NCBI RefSeq assembly: GCF_003479605.1
Contig: NZ_QUHR01000001.1
Span: forward strand, 310,001-374,000
Length of the DNA: 64,000 nt
Direction of reading: 5' to 3'
Source of the DNA: Roseburia sp. AF12-17LB
GTDB lineage: Bacteria; Bacillota; Clostridia; Lachnospirales; Lachnospiraceae
The notes beneath the pieces are model-generated. The model worked only from the letters and a program-made list of their open reading frames with translations. It made no database searches and was not told where the DNA came from. Positions 55,801 to 64,000 of the stretch are shown here, piece after piece (position 1 is the stretch's first letter; every line of letters begins with the position of its first letter). The position numbers were made by a program, and so were the translations under genes.

Positions 55801-56676
55801 ATGAAGAAGATATTGGTAACTGGATGCAATGGACAGTTAGGAAGAGCTATTCGTAAGGAATATGCAGCAAGTGATGTGGAATTTATCAACACAGATGTAG
55901 TAGAAGGAGAAGGAGTTGTCTCTCTTGATATTACTGATGTAGATGCAGTACTGAAGCTGGTACGTGCAGAGAAACCGGATGTTATCATCAACTGCGCCGC
56001 ACATACCAATGTAGACAAGTGTGAGGAACAGTGGGATCTTGCATATAAGATTAATGCAATCGGACCAAGAAACTTAAGTATTGCAGCAACCGAAGCAGAT
56101 GCAAAAATGATTCATGTATCTACGGATTATGTTTTTGAAGGAAATGGGACAAGACCATACACAGAGTTTGATGCACCAAATCCGGTAAGTGCTTATGGAA
56201 AGACTAAGTTAGAGGGTGAAAACTTTGTAAAGGAATTTGCAAAGAAACATTTTATCTTAAGAACAGCATGGCTTTATGGGGATGGAAAGAACTTTGTCAA
56301 GACAATGCTGGCATTGGCAGAGAACCATGATGAATTAAATGTAGTCTGTGATCAGGTGGGAACACCTACCAGTGCAGTGGAATTAGCAAAAATGATTCAT
56401 TATCTGGAAAGCACAGAGAATTATGGAACCTTCCATGCAACCTGTGAAGGAGATACCAACTGGGCGGATTTCGCAGAAGCAATCTTCAAAAGAGCAGGAA
56501 AGAATGTAAAAGTAAATCATGTAACCAGTAAGCAGTACAAAGAGATGAATCCGGCATCCGCTAACAGACCGGCATACTCTATCTTGGAGGATTATATGAT
56601 TAAGCTTACCAGTGACTTTGTAATGGCAGACTGGCAGGATGCACTGGATGTCTATATGAAAGAACTGTTGGGATAA
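55801..56676 (+). CDS. rfbD: dTDP-4-dehydrorhamnose reductase
   Basis: 291 residues, short-chain dehydrogenase fold: VTGCNGQLGRAI (NAD(P)H binding), STDYVFEG, and the catalytic Tyr-Lys in YGKTK. It performs the last step of dTDP-L-rhamnose synthesis. Three nt after the HPr gene; glycosyltransferase genes follow. Confidence 0.95.
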   Translation: MKKILVTGCNGQLGRAIRKEYAASDVEFINTDVVEGEGVVSLDITDVDAVLKLVRAEKPDVIINCAAHTNVDKCEEQWDLAYKINAIGPRNLSIAATEADAKMIHVSTDYVFEGNGTRPYTEFDAPNPVSAYGKTKLEGENFVKEFAKKHFILRTAWLYGDGKNFVKTMLALAENHDELNVVCDQVGTPTSAVELAKMIHYLESTENYGTFHATCEGDTNWADFAEAIFKRAGKNVKVNHVTSKQYKEMNPASANRPAYSILEDYMIKLTSDFVMADWQDALDVYMKELLG

Positions 56677-56687
56677 TAGGTGAAAAA

Positions 56688-57518
56688 ATGGAACCATTAG
56701 TAAGCGTATGTATTCCGGCATATAATAATGCGGAATACATTAAAGATACGATTGATTCAATTTTAAATCAGACATATCAGAATATAGAGCTTGTAATTGT
56801 GGATGATAATTCAAAAGATAATACTTATGAACTGATTCAGGAAATCGGGGATGAGAGGATTAAGCTTTATCATAATGATAAGAATCTTGGAATGTCAGGA
56901 AACTGGAACCGCTGTCTTTCCTTATGCACCGGTAAATATGCAAAGCTTGTCTGTGCAGATGATATTTTATCACCGGATGCATTGAAGCGGGAAGTAGATG
57001 CTTTAGAGGCAAATCCTACAGCAGTGATTGCAGAAAGTGATACCAAGCTGATTGATTTAAATGGAAAAGGAAAAGGCTTTTATAAACGCTATAAGAAGAG
57101 CGGACTGGTAGATGGAAAAGAAATCTGCCGGAAGGGCTTCTTTTCACAGGATTATTTCGGAGCACCACAGGCAAATACTTTCCGGAGAGATGTGGCAGAG
57201 AAAATCGGAGGATTTGATACAGATTATACCTATATCTTAGACTATGATTTCTTTGTTTCCCTGGCATGTGAAGGCGATGTTTATATCATACACGAACCAC
57301 TGAATTTCTTCCGTGTGCGAAAAGGTTCAAATACTGGAGAAGTTATGGGGGGCAACAAGGAAAAAACAAAAGTATATGTAGAGGAACATCTGCATTTACT
57401 GGAGAAAAACAAAGAACGCTTGAAACTGACACCGAAAGATATCAGACGCAGTGTTATGATTCGCAAGTTCCGCTGTTTTGCGGCATCTGTATATCTGAAA
57501 CTGTTTGTGCATAAATAA
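56688..57518 (+). CDS. Glycosyltransferase family 2 (soluble)
   Basis: 276 residues. GT-A fold with VSVCIPAYNNAEYI, the nucleotide loop VIVDDNSKDNT and the metal site CADDIL (DXD-like). C-terminal basic helix. It probably adds a sugar, possibly rhamnose, to a polysaccharide precursor. The next gene starts 16 nt after its stop. Confidence 0.9.
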   Translation: MEPLVSVCIPAYNNAEYIKDTIDSILNQTYQNIELVIVDDNSKDNTYELIQEIGDERIKLYHNDKNLGMSGNWNRCLSLCTGKYAKLVCADDILSPDALKREVDALEANPTAVIAESDTKLIDLNGKGKGFYKRYKKSGLVDGKEICRKGFFSQDYFGAPQANTFRRDVAEKIGGFDTDYTYILDYDFFVSLACEGDVYIIHEPLNFFRVRKGSNTGEVMGGNKEKTKVYVEEHLHLLEKNKERLKLTPKDIRRSVMIRKFRCFAASVYLKLFVHK

Positions 57519-57534
57519 GCGAAAGGGGACTAAA

Positions 57535-58476
57535 ATGGATAAAATTGCAGTATTGATTCCCTGCTATAACGAGAGTAAAACAATCGTAAAGGTAGTAGAG
57601 GATTTTAAACGGGTAATTCCGGAAGCTGTTATTTATGTATATGATAATAATTCCAATGATGGAACGGACGAGCTCGCAAGAAGTGCCGGTGCGGTCGTAC
57701 GTTATGAATATCAGCAGGGAAAAGGAAATGTTATTCGAAGAATGTTCCGTGAAATTGATGCGGAATGTTATATCATGACAGATGGAGATGATACCTATCC
57801 GGCAGAATCAGCACCGGAGATGATTAAACAGGTGCTAGAGCATGGAGCAGACATGGTAGTAGGAGACAGACTTTCTTCTACTTATTTCCAGGAAAATACC
57901 AGACCATTCCACAATTTTGGTAATTCCCTGGTGCGTAAATCTATCAATCTTTTCTTCCACACGGATATTAAAGATATTATGACAGGTTATCGAGCGTTCA
58001 GTTATCAGTTTGTAAAATCATTCCCGGTATTATCCAAGGGATTTGAAATTGAAACAGAAATGAGCATTCATGCAGCAGATAAGAATATGCAGGTAGACAA
58101 TGTGATTATTGAGTACCGTGACAGACCGGAGGGAAGTGTATCCAAGCTGAATACCTATTCAGATGGATTTAAGGTACTGCGTACCATTGCAAGACTGTAC
58201 CGGACCTATAAGCCAATGTCATTCTTTGGCATTATTGCATTTATACTGGCTGCTCTTGGAGTTGGTTTCCTGATACCGGTATTGGTAGTATATGCAAAGA
58301 CCGGAATGGTGCCGAACTTCCCGACTTTATTTGCTTGCTGTTTTACGATATTGGCAGCAACCCAGGCATTCTTCTCGGGACTTATCCTGCAGACCATTGG
58401 ACAGAAGAACCGGCAGGATTTTGAAATGGAACTGCAGGCAATCGAAGAGAGAAAGAAAAGACTGGATAAAGAATAG
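57535..58476 (+). CDS. Glycosyltransferase family 2 with two C-terminal membrane helices
   Basis: 313 residues from ATG 57535 (AAAGGGG upstream). VLIPCYNESKTI, YDNNSNDGT and MTDGDDTYPAE mark a GT-A domain of the dolichol-phosphate-mannose-synthase/GtrB type; helices at ~230-255 and ~268-290 anchor it. Such enzymes charge a polyprenyl-phosphate carrier with a sugar. End of this transcription unit, before the rfbB promoter. Confidence 0.9.
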   Translation: MDKIAVLIPCYNESKTIVKVVEDFKRVIPEAVIYVYDNNSNDGTDELARSAGAVVRYEYQQGKGNVIRRMFREIDAECYIMTDGDDTYPAESAPEMIKQVLEHGADMVVGDRLSSTYFQENTRPFHNFGNSLVRKSINLFFHTDIKDIMTGYRAFSYQFVKSFPVLSKGFEIETEMSIHAADKNMQVDNVIIEYRDRPEGSVSKLNTYSDGFKVLRTIARLYRTYKPMSFFGIIAFILAALGVGFLIPVLVVYAKTGMVPNFPTLFACCFTILAATQAFFSGLILQTIGQKNRQDFEMELQAIEERKKRLDKE

Positions 58477-58520
58477 AACTGTTAAATTATGTACAAAAAT
58501 GTGCACAAACTTCTAAAAAG

Positions 58521-58550
58521 TTGACAAATAAATGAGGACTGTGTCATAAT
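58521..58550 (+). promoter_or_regulatory. Promoter of rfbB
   Basis: TTGACA (58521-58526), 18-nt spacer, CATAAT (58545-58550). Confidence 0.7.
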
Positions 58551-58581
58551 AAAACGATTTTTAAATCAGGAGGAGAATAAG

Positions 58582-59667
58582 ATGAGAACTTATTTAGTAA
58601 CTGGAGGAGCCGGATTTATTGGTTCAAACTACATTCACTACATGTTTCGTAAATACGACAATGAGATTCGTATTATCAATGTAGACGCATTAACTTATGC
58701 AGGAAACTTGGAAAATTTAAAAGACATCGAGAACAGAGACAACTATACATTTGTAAAAGCAGATATTACAGACAAAGAAGCAATCCGCAAAGTGTTTGCA
58801 GAAAATGACATTGACCGCGTGGTACATTTCGCGGCAGAGAGTCATGTTGACCGTAGTATCAAAAACCCTGAAGTATTCGTTCATACAAATGTAATGGGTA
58901 CTGCAGTTATGTTAAACTGTGCAAAAGAAGCATGGGAACTTCCGGATGGAAGCTTCAAGGAAGGTAAGAAATTCCTTCACGTATCCACAGACGAAGTATA
59001 TGGTTCCCTTCCGGATGATGGAAAGAGCTTCTTCTATGAGACAACACCATATCAGCCACACAGCCCATACTCTGCAAGTAAGGCATCTTCTGATATGTTA
59101 GTAAAATCTTATATTGATACTTATCATTTCCCAGCAAATATTACCAATACATCCAATAACTACGGACCTTACCAGTTCCCGGAGAAACTGATTCCGTTAA
59201 TCATCAACAATGCTTTACACGGAAAGAAACTCCCGGTATATGGTGATGGAATGAACATCCGTGACTGGTTATATGTAGATGACCATGCAAAGGGAATCGA
59301 TATGGTTCAGGAGCAGGGACGTCTTGGACAGACTTATAACATCGGTGGGCACAATGAGAAACGTAACATCGAAATCATCAACATTATTATTGAAACTTTA
59401 CAGGAGATTCTTCCGGATGATGATCCAAGAAAAGCAAATGTAAGCAAAGATTTAATCACTTACGTAGAAGACCGTAAAGGACATGACAGACGTTATGCAA
59501 TCGCTCCGGACAAAATCAAAGCTGAGATTGGCTGGGAGCCGGAGACCATGTTCAAAGATGGTATCAAGAAGACAATCGCTTGGTATCTTGAGCATGAAGA
59601 CTGGATGAACAATGTAACCAGTGGTGACTACCAGAAATATTATGCAGATATGTATAAAGATAAATAA
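58582..59667 (+). CDS. rfbB: dTDP-glucose 4,6-dehydratase
   Basis: 361 residues, extended SDR fold: VTGGAGFIGSNYIHYM (NAD site), STDEVYG, and catalytic YSASKA. It makes dTDP-4-keto-6-deoxyglucose. AGGAGGAG precedes ATG 58582. It has its own promoter and terminator. Confidence 0.97.
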   Translation: MRTYLVTGGAGFIGSNYIHYMFRKYDNEIRIINVDALTYAGNLENLKDIENRDNYTFVKADITDKEAIRKVFAENDIDRVVHFAAESHVDRSIKNPEVFVHTNVMGTAVMLNCAKEAWELPDGSFKEGKKFLHVSTDEVYGSLPDDGKSFFYETTPYQPHSPYSASKASSDMLVKSYIDTYHFPANITNTSNNYGPYQFPEKLIPLIINNALHGKKLPVYGDGMNIRDWLYVDDHAKGIDMVQEQGRLGQTYNIGGHNEKRNIEIINIIIETLQEILPDDDPRKANVSKDLITYVEDRKGHDRRYAIAPDKIKAEIGWEPETMFKDGIKKTIAWYLEHEDWMNNVTSGDYQKYYADMYKDK

Positions 59668-59685
59668 ATAGAAGTATAGAAAGAG

Positions 59686-59723
59686 AAGCGGATAGGAAAA
59701 TACAAGACCTGTCCGCTTTTTTG
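59686..59723 (+). terminator. Terminator after rfbB
   Basis: AAGCGGA (59686-59692) pairs with TCCGCTT (59712-59718), followed by TTTTT. Confidence 0.75.
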
Positions 59724-59778
59724 TGCGTTTTCGCCAGTATTTCCATGGGTACTACAGAAATTATTAAGGAAAATATGG

Positions 59779-59807
59779 ATGAAAAATACGATGTAATATG
59801 TTATAAT
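59779..59807 (+). promoter_or_regulatory. Candidate promoter of rfbA
   Basis: ATGAAA, 17-nt spacer, TATAAT (59802-59807). Confidence 0.5.
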
Positions 59808-59874
59808 TAAATGATTTATTAGGTGAAAGAATGCGTTGGAGAACGTAAACAATATGATTAAGGAGGATTTTTCC

Positions 59875-60753
59875 ATGAAAGGTATTATTTTAGCCGGAGG
59901 TTCCGGAACAAGACTTTATCCATTAACCAAGGCAGTATCCAAGCAGATTATGCCGGTATATGACAAACCAATGATTTATTATCCATTATCCACACTGATG
60001 CTGGCAGGAATCCGTGAGGTACTGGTTATCTCTACACCAAGAGACCTTCCGGTATTTGAGGAGTTATTAGGAGATGGAAGCCAGCTGGGAATGTCTTTCT
60101 CTTATGCAGTGCAGGAACAGCCAAGAGGACTTGCAGATGCATTTATCATCGGTGAGAAATTCATTGGCAATGATGCAGTGGCATTGGTATTAGGCGATAA
60201 TATTTTCTATGGACAGAGTTTCTCTAAAGTGCTTCGCAGTGCAGCAGAGCGTACAGAGAGCCAGCCGGGAGCAACCATTTTCGGATATTATGTAAAAGAT
60301 CCAAGAGAATACGGTGTAGTAGAATTTGATGAGAATGGTAAAGCATTGTCAATTGAAGAAAAACCGGCTCAGCCAAAATCCAATTATGCAGTTCCGGGAC
60401 TCTATTTCTATGACAATGATGTAGTAGAGATTGCCAAGAATGTAAAACCATCTGCAAGAGGTGAAATTGAAATTACAAGTGTTAATAATGAATATCTGAA
60501 CCGCGGAACCCTTCAGGTTGAGACCTTAGGAAGAGGATTTGCATGGTTAGATACCGGAAACCATGACATGCTTCTTGATGCAGCGGACTTCGTAGCAGCA
60601 TTCCAGAAACGTCAGGGATTATATATTTCCTGTATCGAAGAGATTGCATACAAGAGAGGATTCATCGATAAAGCACAGTTAGAGAAGCTGGCGCAGCCAT
60701 TACTTAAGACTGCATATGGTCAGTATCTGATGGATGTTGCTAACGGATTATAA
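59875..60753 (+). CDS. rfbA: Glucose-1-phosphate thymidylyltransferase
   Basis: 292 residues from ATG 59875 (AAGGAGG upstream); an earlier in-frame start adds 13 unrelated residues. [15 protein letters not shown] is the nucleotidyltransferase signature, with [18 protein letters not shown] and LGDNIFYG. It makes dTDP-glucose from dTTP and glucose 1-phosphate, the first step to dTDP-rhamnose. Confidence 0.97.
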   Translation: MKGIILAGGSGTRLYPLTKAVSKQIMPVYDKPMIYYPLSTLMLAGIREVLVISTPRDLPVFEELLGDGSQLGMSFSYAVQEQPRGLADAFIIGEKFIGNDAVALVLGDNIFYGQSFSKVLRSAAERTESQPGATIFGYYVKDPREYGVVEFDENGKALSIEEKPAQPKSNYAVPGLYFYDNDVVEIAKNVKPSARGEIEITSVNNEYLNRGTLQVETLGRGFAWLDTGNHDMLLDAADFVAAFQKRQGLYISCIEEIAYKRGFIDKAQLEKLAQPLLKTAYGQYLMDVANGL

Positions 60754-60795
60754 AATAGAGTTGGGTATTATTGTAGAAAAGCGAGGAAGAGAAAA

Positions 60796-61386
60796 ATGGG
60801 AAAAATTAAAGTAACAAACGACTGTAATGGAATCAAAGGATTAAAAGTAATTGAACCTGCAGTATTCGGAGATGCAAGAGGATACTTTATGGAGACCTAT
60901 AACTATAATGATTTCAAGGAAGCGGGAATTGACTGCGAATTCGTACAGGATAACCAGTCTGCATCCAAGAAAGGTGTACTTCGTGGACTTCATTTCCAGT
61001 TAAACTATCCACAGGACAAGCTGGTGCGTGTAGTAAACGGTGAAGTATTTGACGTCGCAGTTGACTTAAGAGAAGGTTCTGAAACCTTTGGAAAATGGTT
61101 TGGAGTTACTTTGTCTGCTGAGAACAAGAAACAGTTCTTCATTCCAAAGGATTTTGCACACGGATTTATCGTATTAAGTGATTATGCAGAATTCTGCTAT
61201 AAAGTTACTGATTTCTATCATCCAAACGATGAGGGCGGACTTCTGTGGAATGACCCTGACATCGGAGTAGAATGGCCAATGCCGGAAGGAATGACAGAGG
61301 CAGATTTGATTTTATCCGACAAAGATAAAGTATGGCATGGCATCAAGGCATATGCAGAGAATAAGAATAACTGCAGGAAAGACTGA
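60796..61386 (+). CDS. rfbC: dTDP-4-dehydrorhamnose 3,5-epimerase
   Basis: 196 residues, cupin fold, with DNQSASKKGVLRGLHFQ holding the catalytic His and PKDFAHGFIVLSD. It epimerises the keto sugar before RfbD. The 42-nt gap after rfbA contains a GAGGAAGAG ribosome site. It probably shares a transcript with rfbA and the exporter genes. Confidence 0.96.
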   Translation: MGKIKVTNDCNGIKGLKVIEPAVFGDARGYFMETYNYNDFKEAGIDCEFVQDNQSASKKGVLRGLHFQLNYPQDKLVRVVNGEVFDVAVDLREGSETFGKWFGVTLSAENKKQFFIPKDFAHGFIVLSDYAEFCYKVTDFYHPNDEGGLLWNDPDIGVEWPMPEGMTEADLILSDKDKVWHGIKAYAENKNNCRKD

Positions 61387-61419
61387 TAGACAGTTGAAGT
61401 AACATAAGGAGTAAATGAT

Positions 61420-62832
61420 ATGTCTAAGAAGAGACTCGCAGCCAGCCTGCTGGTGGTACTGTTTGGTATATTGGCGAACATCCTGGTTTTCAGATATGAA
61501 CCGGCTTTAAGTGAGAAGAAGGTTACGGTAAAGGTAACACTTACATCCGATGAAGAAAATTATATGGAGATGTTCTATCTGACAGACGGACAGAAAATGC
61601 CGGATGATTTCAAGGCAGAACAAAGCAGCGGAGTGAATTATAAAAAAGCTGGAACAGAGAAAACGTTAGAATATACCGTGTCGGCAGATGCTTCATATCT
61701 TCGCTTTGATTTGGGAAGCGGAGCATCCGAGACAACTATTTCCGGCATAACCGTTGAAAGTAATGGAAAAACTGCGGTAATAGATCAGAATGTTTTTTCA
61801 GAAACAGTGCGTCTGCAGGAAGTAAAACAGAATAATGTTTCGGACGGTATTGCCCTGACAGCAGAAAAAGAGGATCCTTATCTGGTATGGAATACAGAGA
61901 ACTGGGGAATTGCGAAGCTGGTAAAGGACAGCCTGTGGCTTCGGTATCTTCTGGTTAAAATCCTTGCGTGTGTTGTATTAGATATCATTCTTATTGTTGC
62001 ATTAAAAGCAGGTAAAAAGCTGATTGTTCTTCCGAAAGAAGTGTATCAGAACAGAAAGCTGCTCTGGAATTTGTCAAAGAATGATTTTAAAACTAAATTT
62101 GCAGGTTCCTACCTTGGTATTATCTGGGCATTTATACAGCCGATTGTAACGGTAGTGGTATACTGGTTCGTATTTGAAAAGGGATTAAAGGCTGGCGGAA
62201 TCAACACCAGAGCCGGAATTGATGTTCCGTTTGTACTCTGGCTGGTTGCAGGTCTGGTGCCTTGGTTCTTCTTCCAGGATGCATTAAATGGTGGAACCAA
62301 TGCACTGATTGAATACAGCTATCTGGTTAAGAAGGTTGTATTTAAGATAAGTATTCTCCCAATTGTGAAAGTAGTATCTGCACTGTTTGTACATGTATTC
62401 TTCGTAGTATTTACGCTGGTGCTGTATAGTGCATATCACTATTATCCGGATTTATATACATTGCAGATTGTGTATTATACCTTTGCCATGTTTATTATGG
62501 TATTGGGAATCGTGTATGCAACCTGTGCGATTGTAATCTTTTTCCGTGATTTAACACAGGTGATTAACATTGTTCTGCAGGTTGGGATGTGGATGACACC
62601 GATTATGTGGAACATTGATACCATGGAATTATCTCCAGTGCTGATTACCATATTCAAACTGAATCCGATGTACTATATTGTGGCAGGATACCGGGATGCG
62701 TTGATTAATAAGGCGTGGTTCTGGGAAAATGCCCCACTGACTTTATACTTCTGGCTTCTGACAGCAGTATTATTCGGTATCGGAACCATGATATTTAAGC
62801 GGTTGAAGATTCATTTTGCAGATGTATTATAG
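61420..62832 (+). CDS. Polysaccharide ABC exporter permease (Wzm/TagG type) with extra N-terminal domain
   Basis: 470 residues. The C-terminal ~260 residues are an ABC-2 permease of the O-antigen/teichoic-acid type (NDFKTKFAGSYLGIIWAFIQ, six helices). Unusually, about 205 residues precede it: a membrane helix (LLVVLFGILANILVF), a ~140-residue extracytoplasmic region likely of beta structure, and another helix (~183-205). Typical Wzm proteins are about 260 residues. Its ATPase follows 13 nt later. It exports a lipid-linked glycan. Confidence 0.92.
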   Translation: MSKKRLAASLLVVLFGILANILVFRYEPALSEKKVTVKVTLTSDEENYMEMFYLTDGQKMPDDFKAEQSSGVNYKKAGTEKTLEYTVSADASYLRFDLGSGASETTISGITVESNGKTAVIDQNVFSETVRLQEVKQNNVSDGIALTAEKEDPYLVWNTENWGIAKLVKDSLWLRYLLVKILACVVLDIILIVALKAGKKLIVLPKEVYQNRKLLWNLSKNDFKTKFAGSYLGIIWAFIQPIVTVVVYWFVFEKGLKAGGINTRAGIDVPFVLWLVAGLVPWFFFQDALNGGTNALIEYSYLVKKVVFKISILPIVKVVSALFVHVFFVVFTLVLYSAYHYYPDLYTLQIVYYTFAMFIMVLGIVYATCAIVIFFRDLTQVINIVLQVGMWMTPIMWNIDTMELSPVLITIFKLNPMYYIVAGYRDALINKAWFWENAPLTLYFWLLTAVLFGIGTMIFKRLKIHFADVL

Positions 62833-62845
62833 GAAGGCATAGGAT

Positions 62846-64000
62846 ATGAGCGAAGTAGCAATTAGAGTAGATGATGTAAGTAAATTATATAAGCTTTACG
62901 ATAAACCTTCAGACAGACTGAAGGAATCGTTAGGCTTGACACGAAAGAAATTATATAAGGAACATTATGCACTGCATAATGTTTCTTTTGATGTAAAAAG
63001 AGGAGAAACCGTTGGCATAATCGGAACCAACGGCTCCGGAAAATCTACGATTCTTAAGATTATTACCGGAGTCTTGAATCCATCCGGTGGTCATGTAGAG
63101 ATTGATGGAAGAATTTCTGCACTGTTGGAGCTGGGTGCAGGCTTCAATATGGAATATACCGGAATTGAGAATATCTACCTTAATGGAACCATGATTGGTT
63201 TTTCCAGGGAAGAGATTGATGCAAAGATGCAGGATATTCTTGATTTTGCAGATATCGGTGACTTTGTGCATCAGCCGGTCAAGACATATTCCAGTGGTAT
63301 GTTTGTGCGGCTGGCATTTGCGGTAGCGATTAATATTGACCCGGAAATTCTGATTGTCGATGAGGCGTTGTCGGTAGGAGACGTATTCTTTCAGGCAAAA
63401 TGCTACAAGAAATTTGAAGATTTTAAGAAAATGGGAAAAACCATCCTTTTTGTCAGCCATGATCTGGGCAGCATCAGCAAATACTGTGACCGTGTTGTAC
63501 TTTTAAACAGAGGAAAGAAGCTGGCAGAGGGTACACCAAAAGAAATGGTAAGCATGTATAAGCGAATCATGGTCAATCAGGATAAGGCGGAGGAAATCGC
63601 AGCACACCAGATGGACATGAGCTCCTTGGAAGAAGATGATGAAAAGGAAATCAAAGAGGCTGCCTGCGAAGGACAGTGGAAGAATCATTACAATCTGAAT
63701 CCGGATGTGGATGAATATGGCAATGGTGCCGCTGAAATTGAAGACTTTGCCATAATAGATGAGAATGGTAATTATACCAATGCAATTGTAAAAGGAACAC
63801 GATTCCGGCTGAAATCCAAAGTAAAATTTAAACAGGATGTTCATGATCCGATATTTACCTATACCTTTAAAAATATACAGGGTGTGGCAATAACCGGAAC
63901 CAATACCATGTATGAGAAGAAGGATGTTCCATTGGCAAAAGAAGGGGAGACTTATGTTGCAACCTTTGAGCAGGATATGTTCCTGCAGGGAGGCGAATAC
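62846..64000 (+). CDS. Polysaccharide ABC exporter ATPase with Wzt-type C-terminal domain (3' truncated)
   Basis: Runs off the right edge; at least 385 residues are present from ATG 62846. Walker A GTNGSGKSTILKIITG, the TYSSGMFVRLAFA signature and ILIVDEALSVGD match TagH/Wzt ATPases. From about residue 290 a beta-rich domain begins (AEIEDFAIIDENGNYTNAIV, RLKSKVKF), like the carbohydrate-binding C-terminus of Wzt that recognises the finished glycan end. It pairs with the permease upstream. Confidence 0.93.
   Translation, partial: MSEVAIRVDDVSKLYKLYDKPSDRLKESLGLTRKKLYKEHYALHNVSFDVKRGETVGIIGTNGSGKSTILKIITGVLNPSGGHVEIDGRISALLELGAGFNMEYTGIENIYLNGTMIGFSREEIDAKMQDILDFADIGDFVHQPVKTYSSGMFVRLAFAVAINIDPEILIVDEALSVGDVFFQAKCYKKFEDFKKMGKTILFVSHDLGSISKYCDRVVLLNRGKKLAEGTPKEMVSMYKRIMVNQDKAEEIAAHQMDMSSLEEDDEKEIKEAACEGQWKNHYNLNPDVDEYGNGAAEIEDFAIIDENGNYTNAIVKGTRFRLKSKVKFKQDVHDPIFTYTFKNIQGVAITGTNTMYEKKDVPLAKEGETYVATFEQDMFLQGGEY

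Overview
This 64 kb window looks like chromosome from a motile, Gram-positive anaerobe of the Clostridia, most likely a Lachnospiraceae member related to Roseburia/Agathobacter/Lachnospira. The reasons are the gene order (mbl-flhO-flhP-rod-binding protein, comFC-yvyF, cdaA-cdaR-glmM), a flavodiiron protein, AGGAGG-type ribosome sites with sigma-A promoters, and moderate GC. The genus is a guess. No rRNA, tRNA, CRISPR array, prophage or transposase gene was seen.

Layout. 1-2.1 kb: 3' part of a UPF1-like helicase. 2.1-9.3 kb: a TetR regulator with a 34-bp perfect palindrome over its own promoter, then an ECF transporter (S, T, fused A'-A) followed by two half-size ABC exporters. 9.4-11.3 kb: an NCS2 nucleobase permease and a LOG-family hydrolase. 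11.4-13.5 kb: a chemoreceptor fused to a PilZ domain. 13.6-18.2 kb: a TPP-riboswitch-controlled thiamin salvage operon (thiE, thiD, cytX, thiW, thiM). 18.3-21.1 kb: a YitT protein and a Suv3-like RNA helicase. 21.9-31 kb: MATE transporter, TPM/zinc-ribbon pair, several poorly known genes and a candidate 0.5-kb non-coding RNA. 31.2-40 kb: secA, a flavodiiron protein, uvrB, uvrA. 40.5-46 kb: mbl with three flagellar rod genes, then recD2. 46.2-49 kb: an ABC importer of the ABC_sub_bind type. 49.2-55.8 kb: comFC, yvyF, two membrane proteins, cdaA-cdaR-glmM and an HPr-like gene. 55.8-64 kb: dTDP-rhamnose genes (rfbD, rfbB, rfbA, rfbC), two glycosyltransferases, and a Wzm/Wzt-type polysaccharide exporter cut off by the right edge.

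How genes cooperate. The thi genes take up and phosphorylate HMP and thiazole and join them; no de novo genes (thiC, thiG) are present. The cdaA-cdaR-glmM block links c-di-AMP to UDP-GlcNAc supply. The rfb genes make dTDP-rhamnose for a surface polysaccharide that the glycosyltransferases and the terminal ABC exporter probably assemble and export.

Most unusual content. Four intergenic elements of about 290-520 bp (14535-14821, 21384-21889, 25915-26388, 30513-31033) are each one giant imperfect palindrome. They share a three-way-junction apex with two conserved loops and stems that covary between copies. Two of them, and possibly a third, sit exactly between a promoter and the ribosome site of a gene, so they would be transcribed as about 500-nt hairpin 5' leaders. 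I did not recognise this family. A second, smaller repeat of nested hairpins occurs three times (21180, 30142, 43711), in two cases directly after a terminator T-tract.
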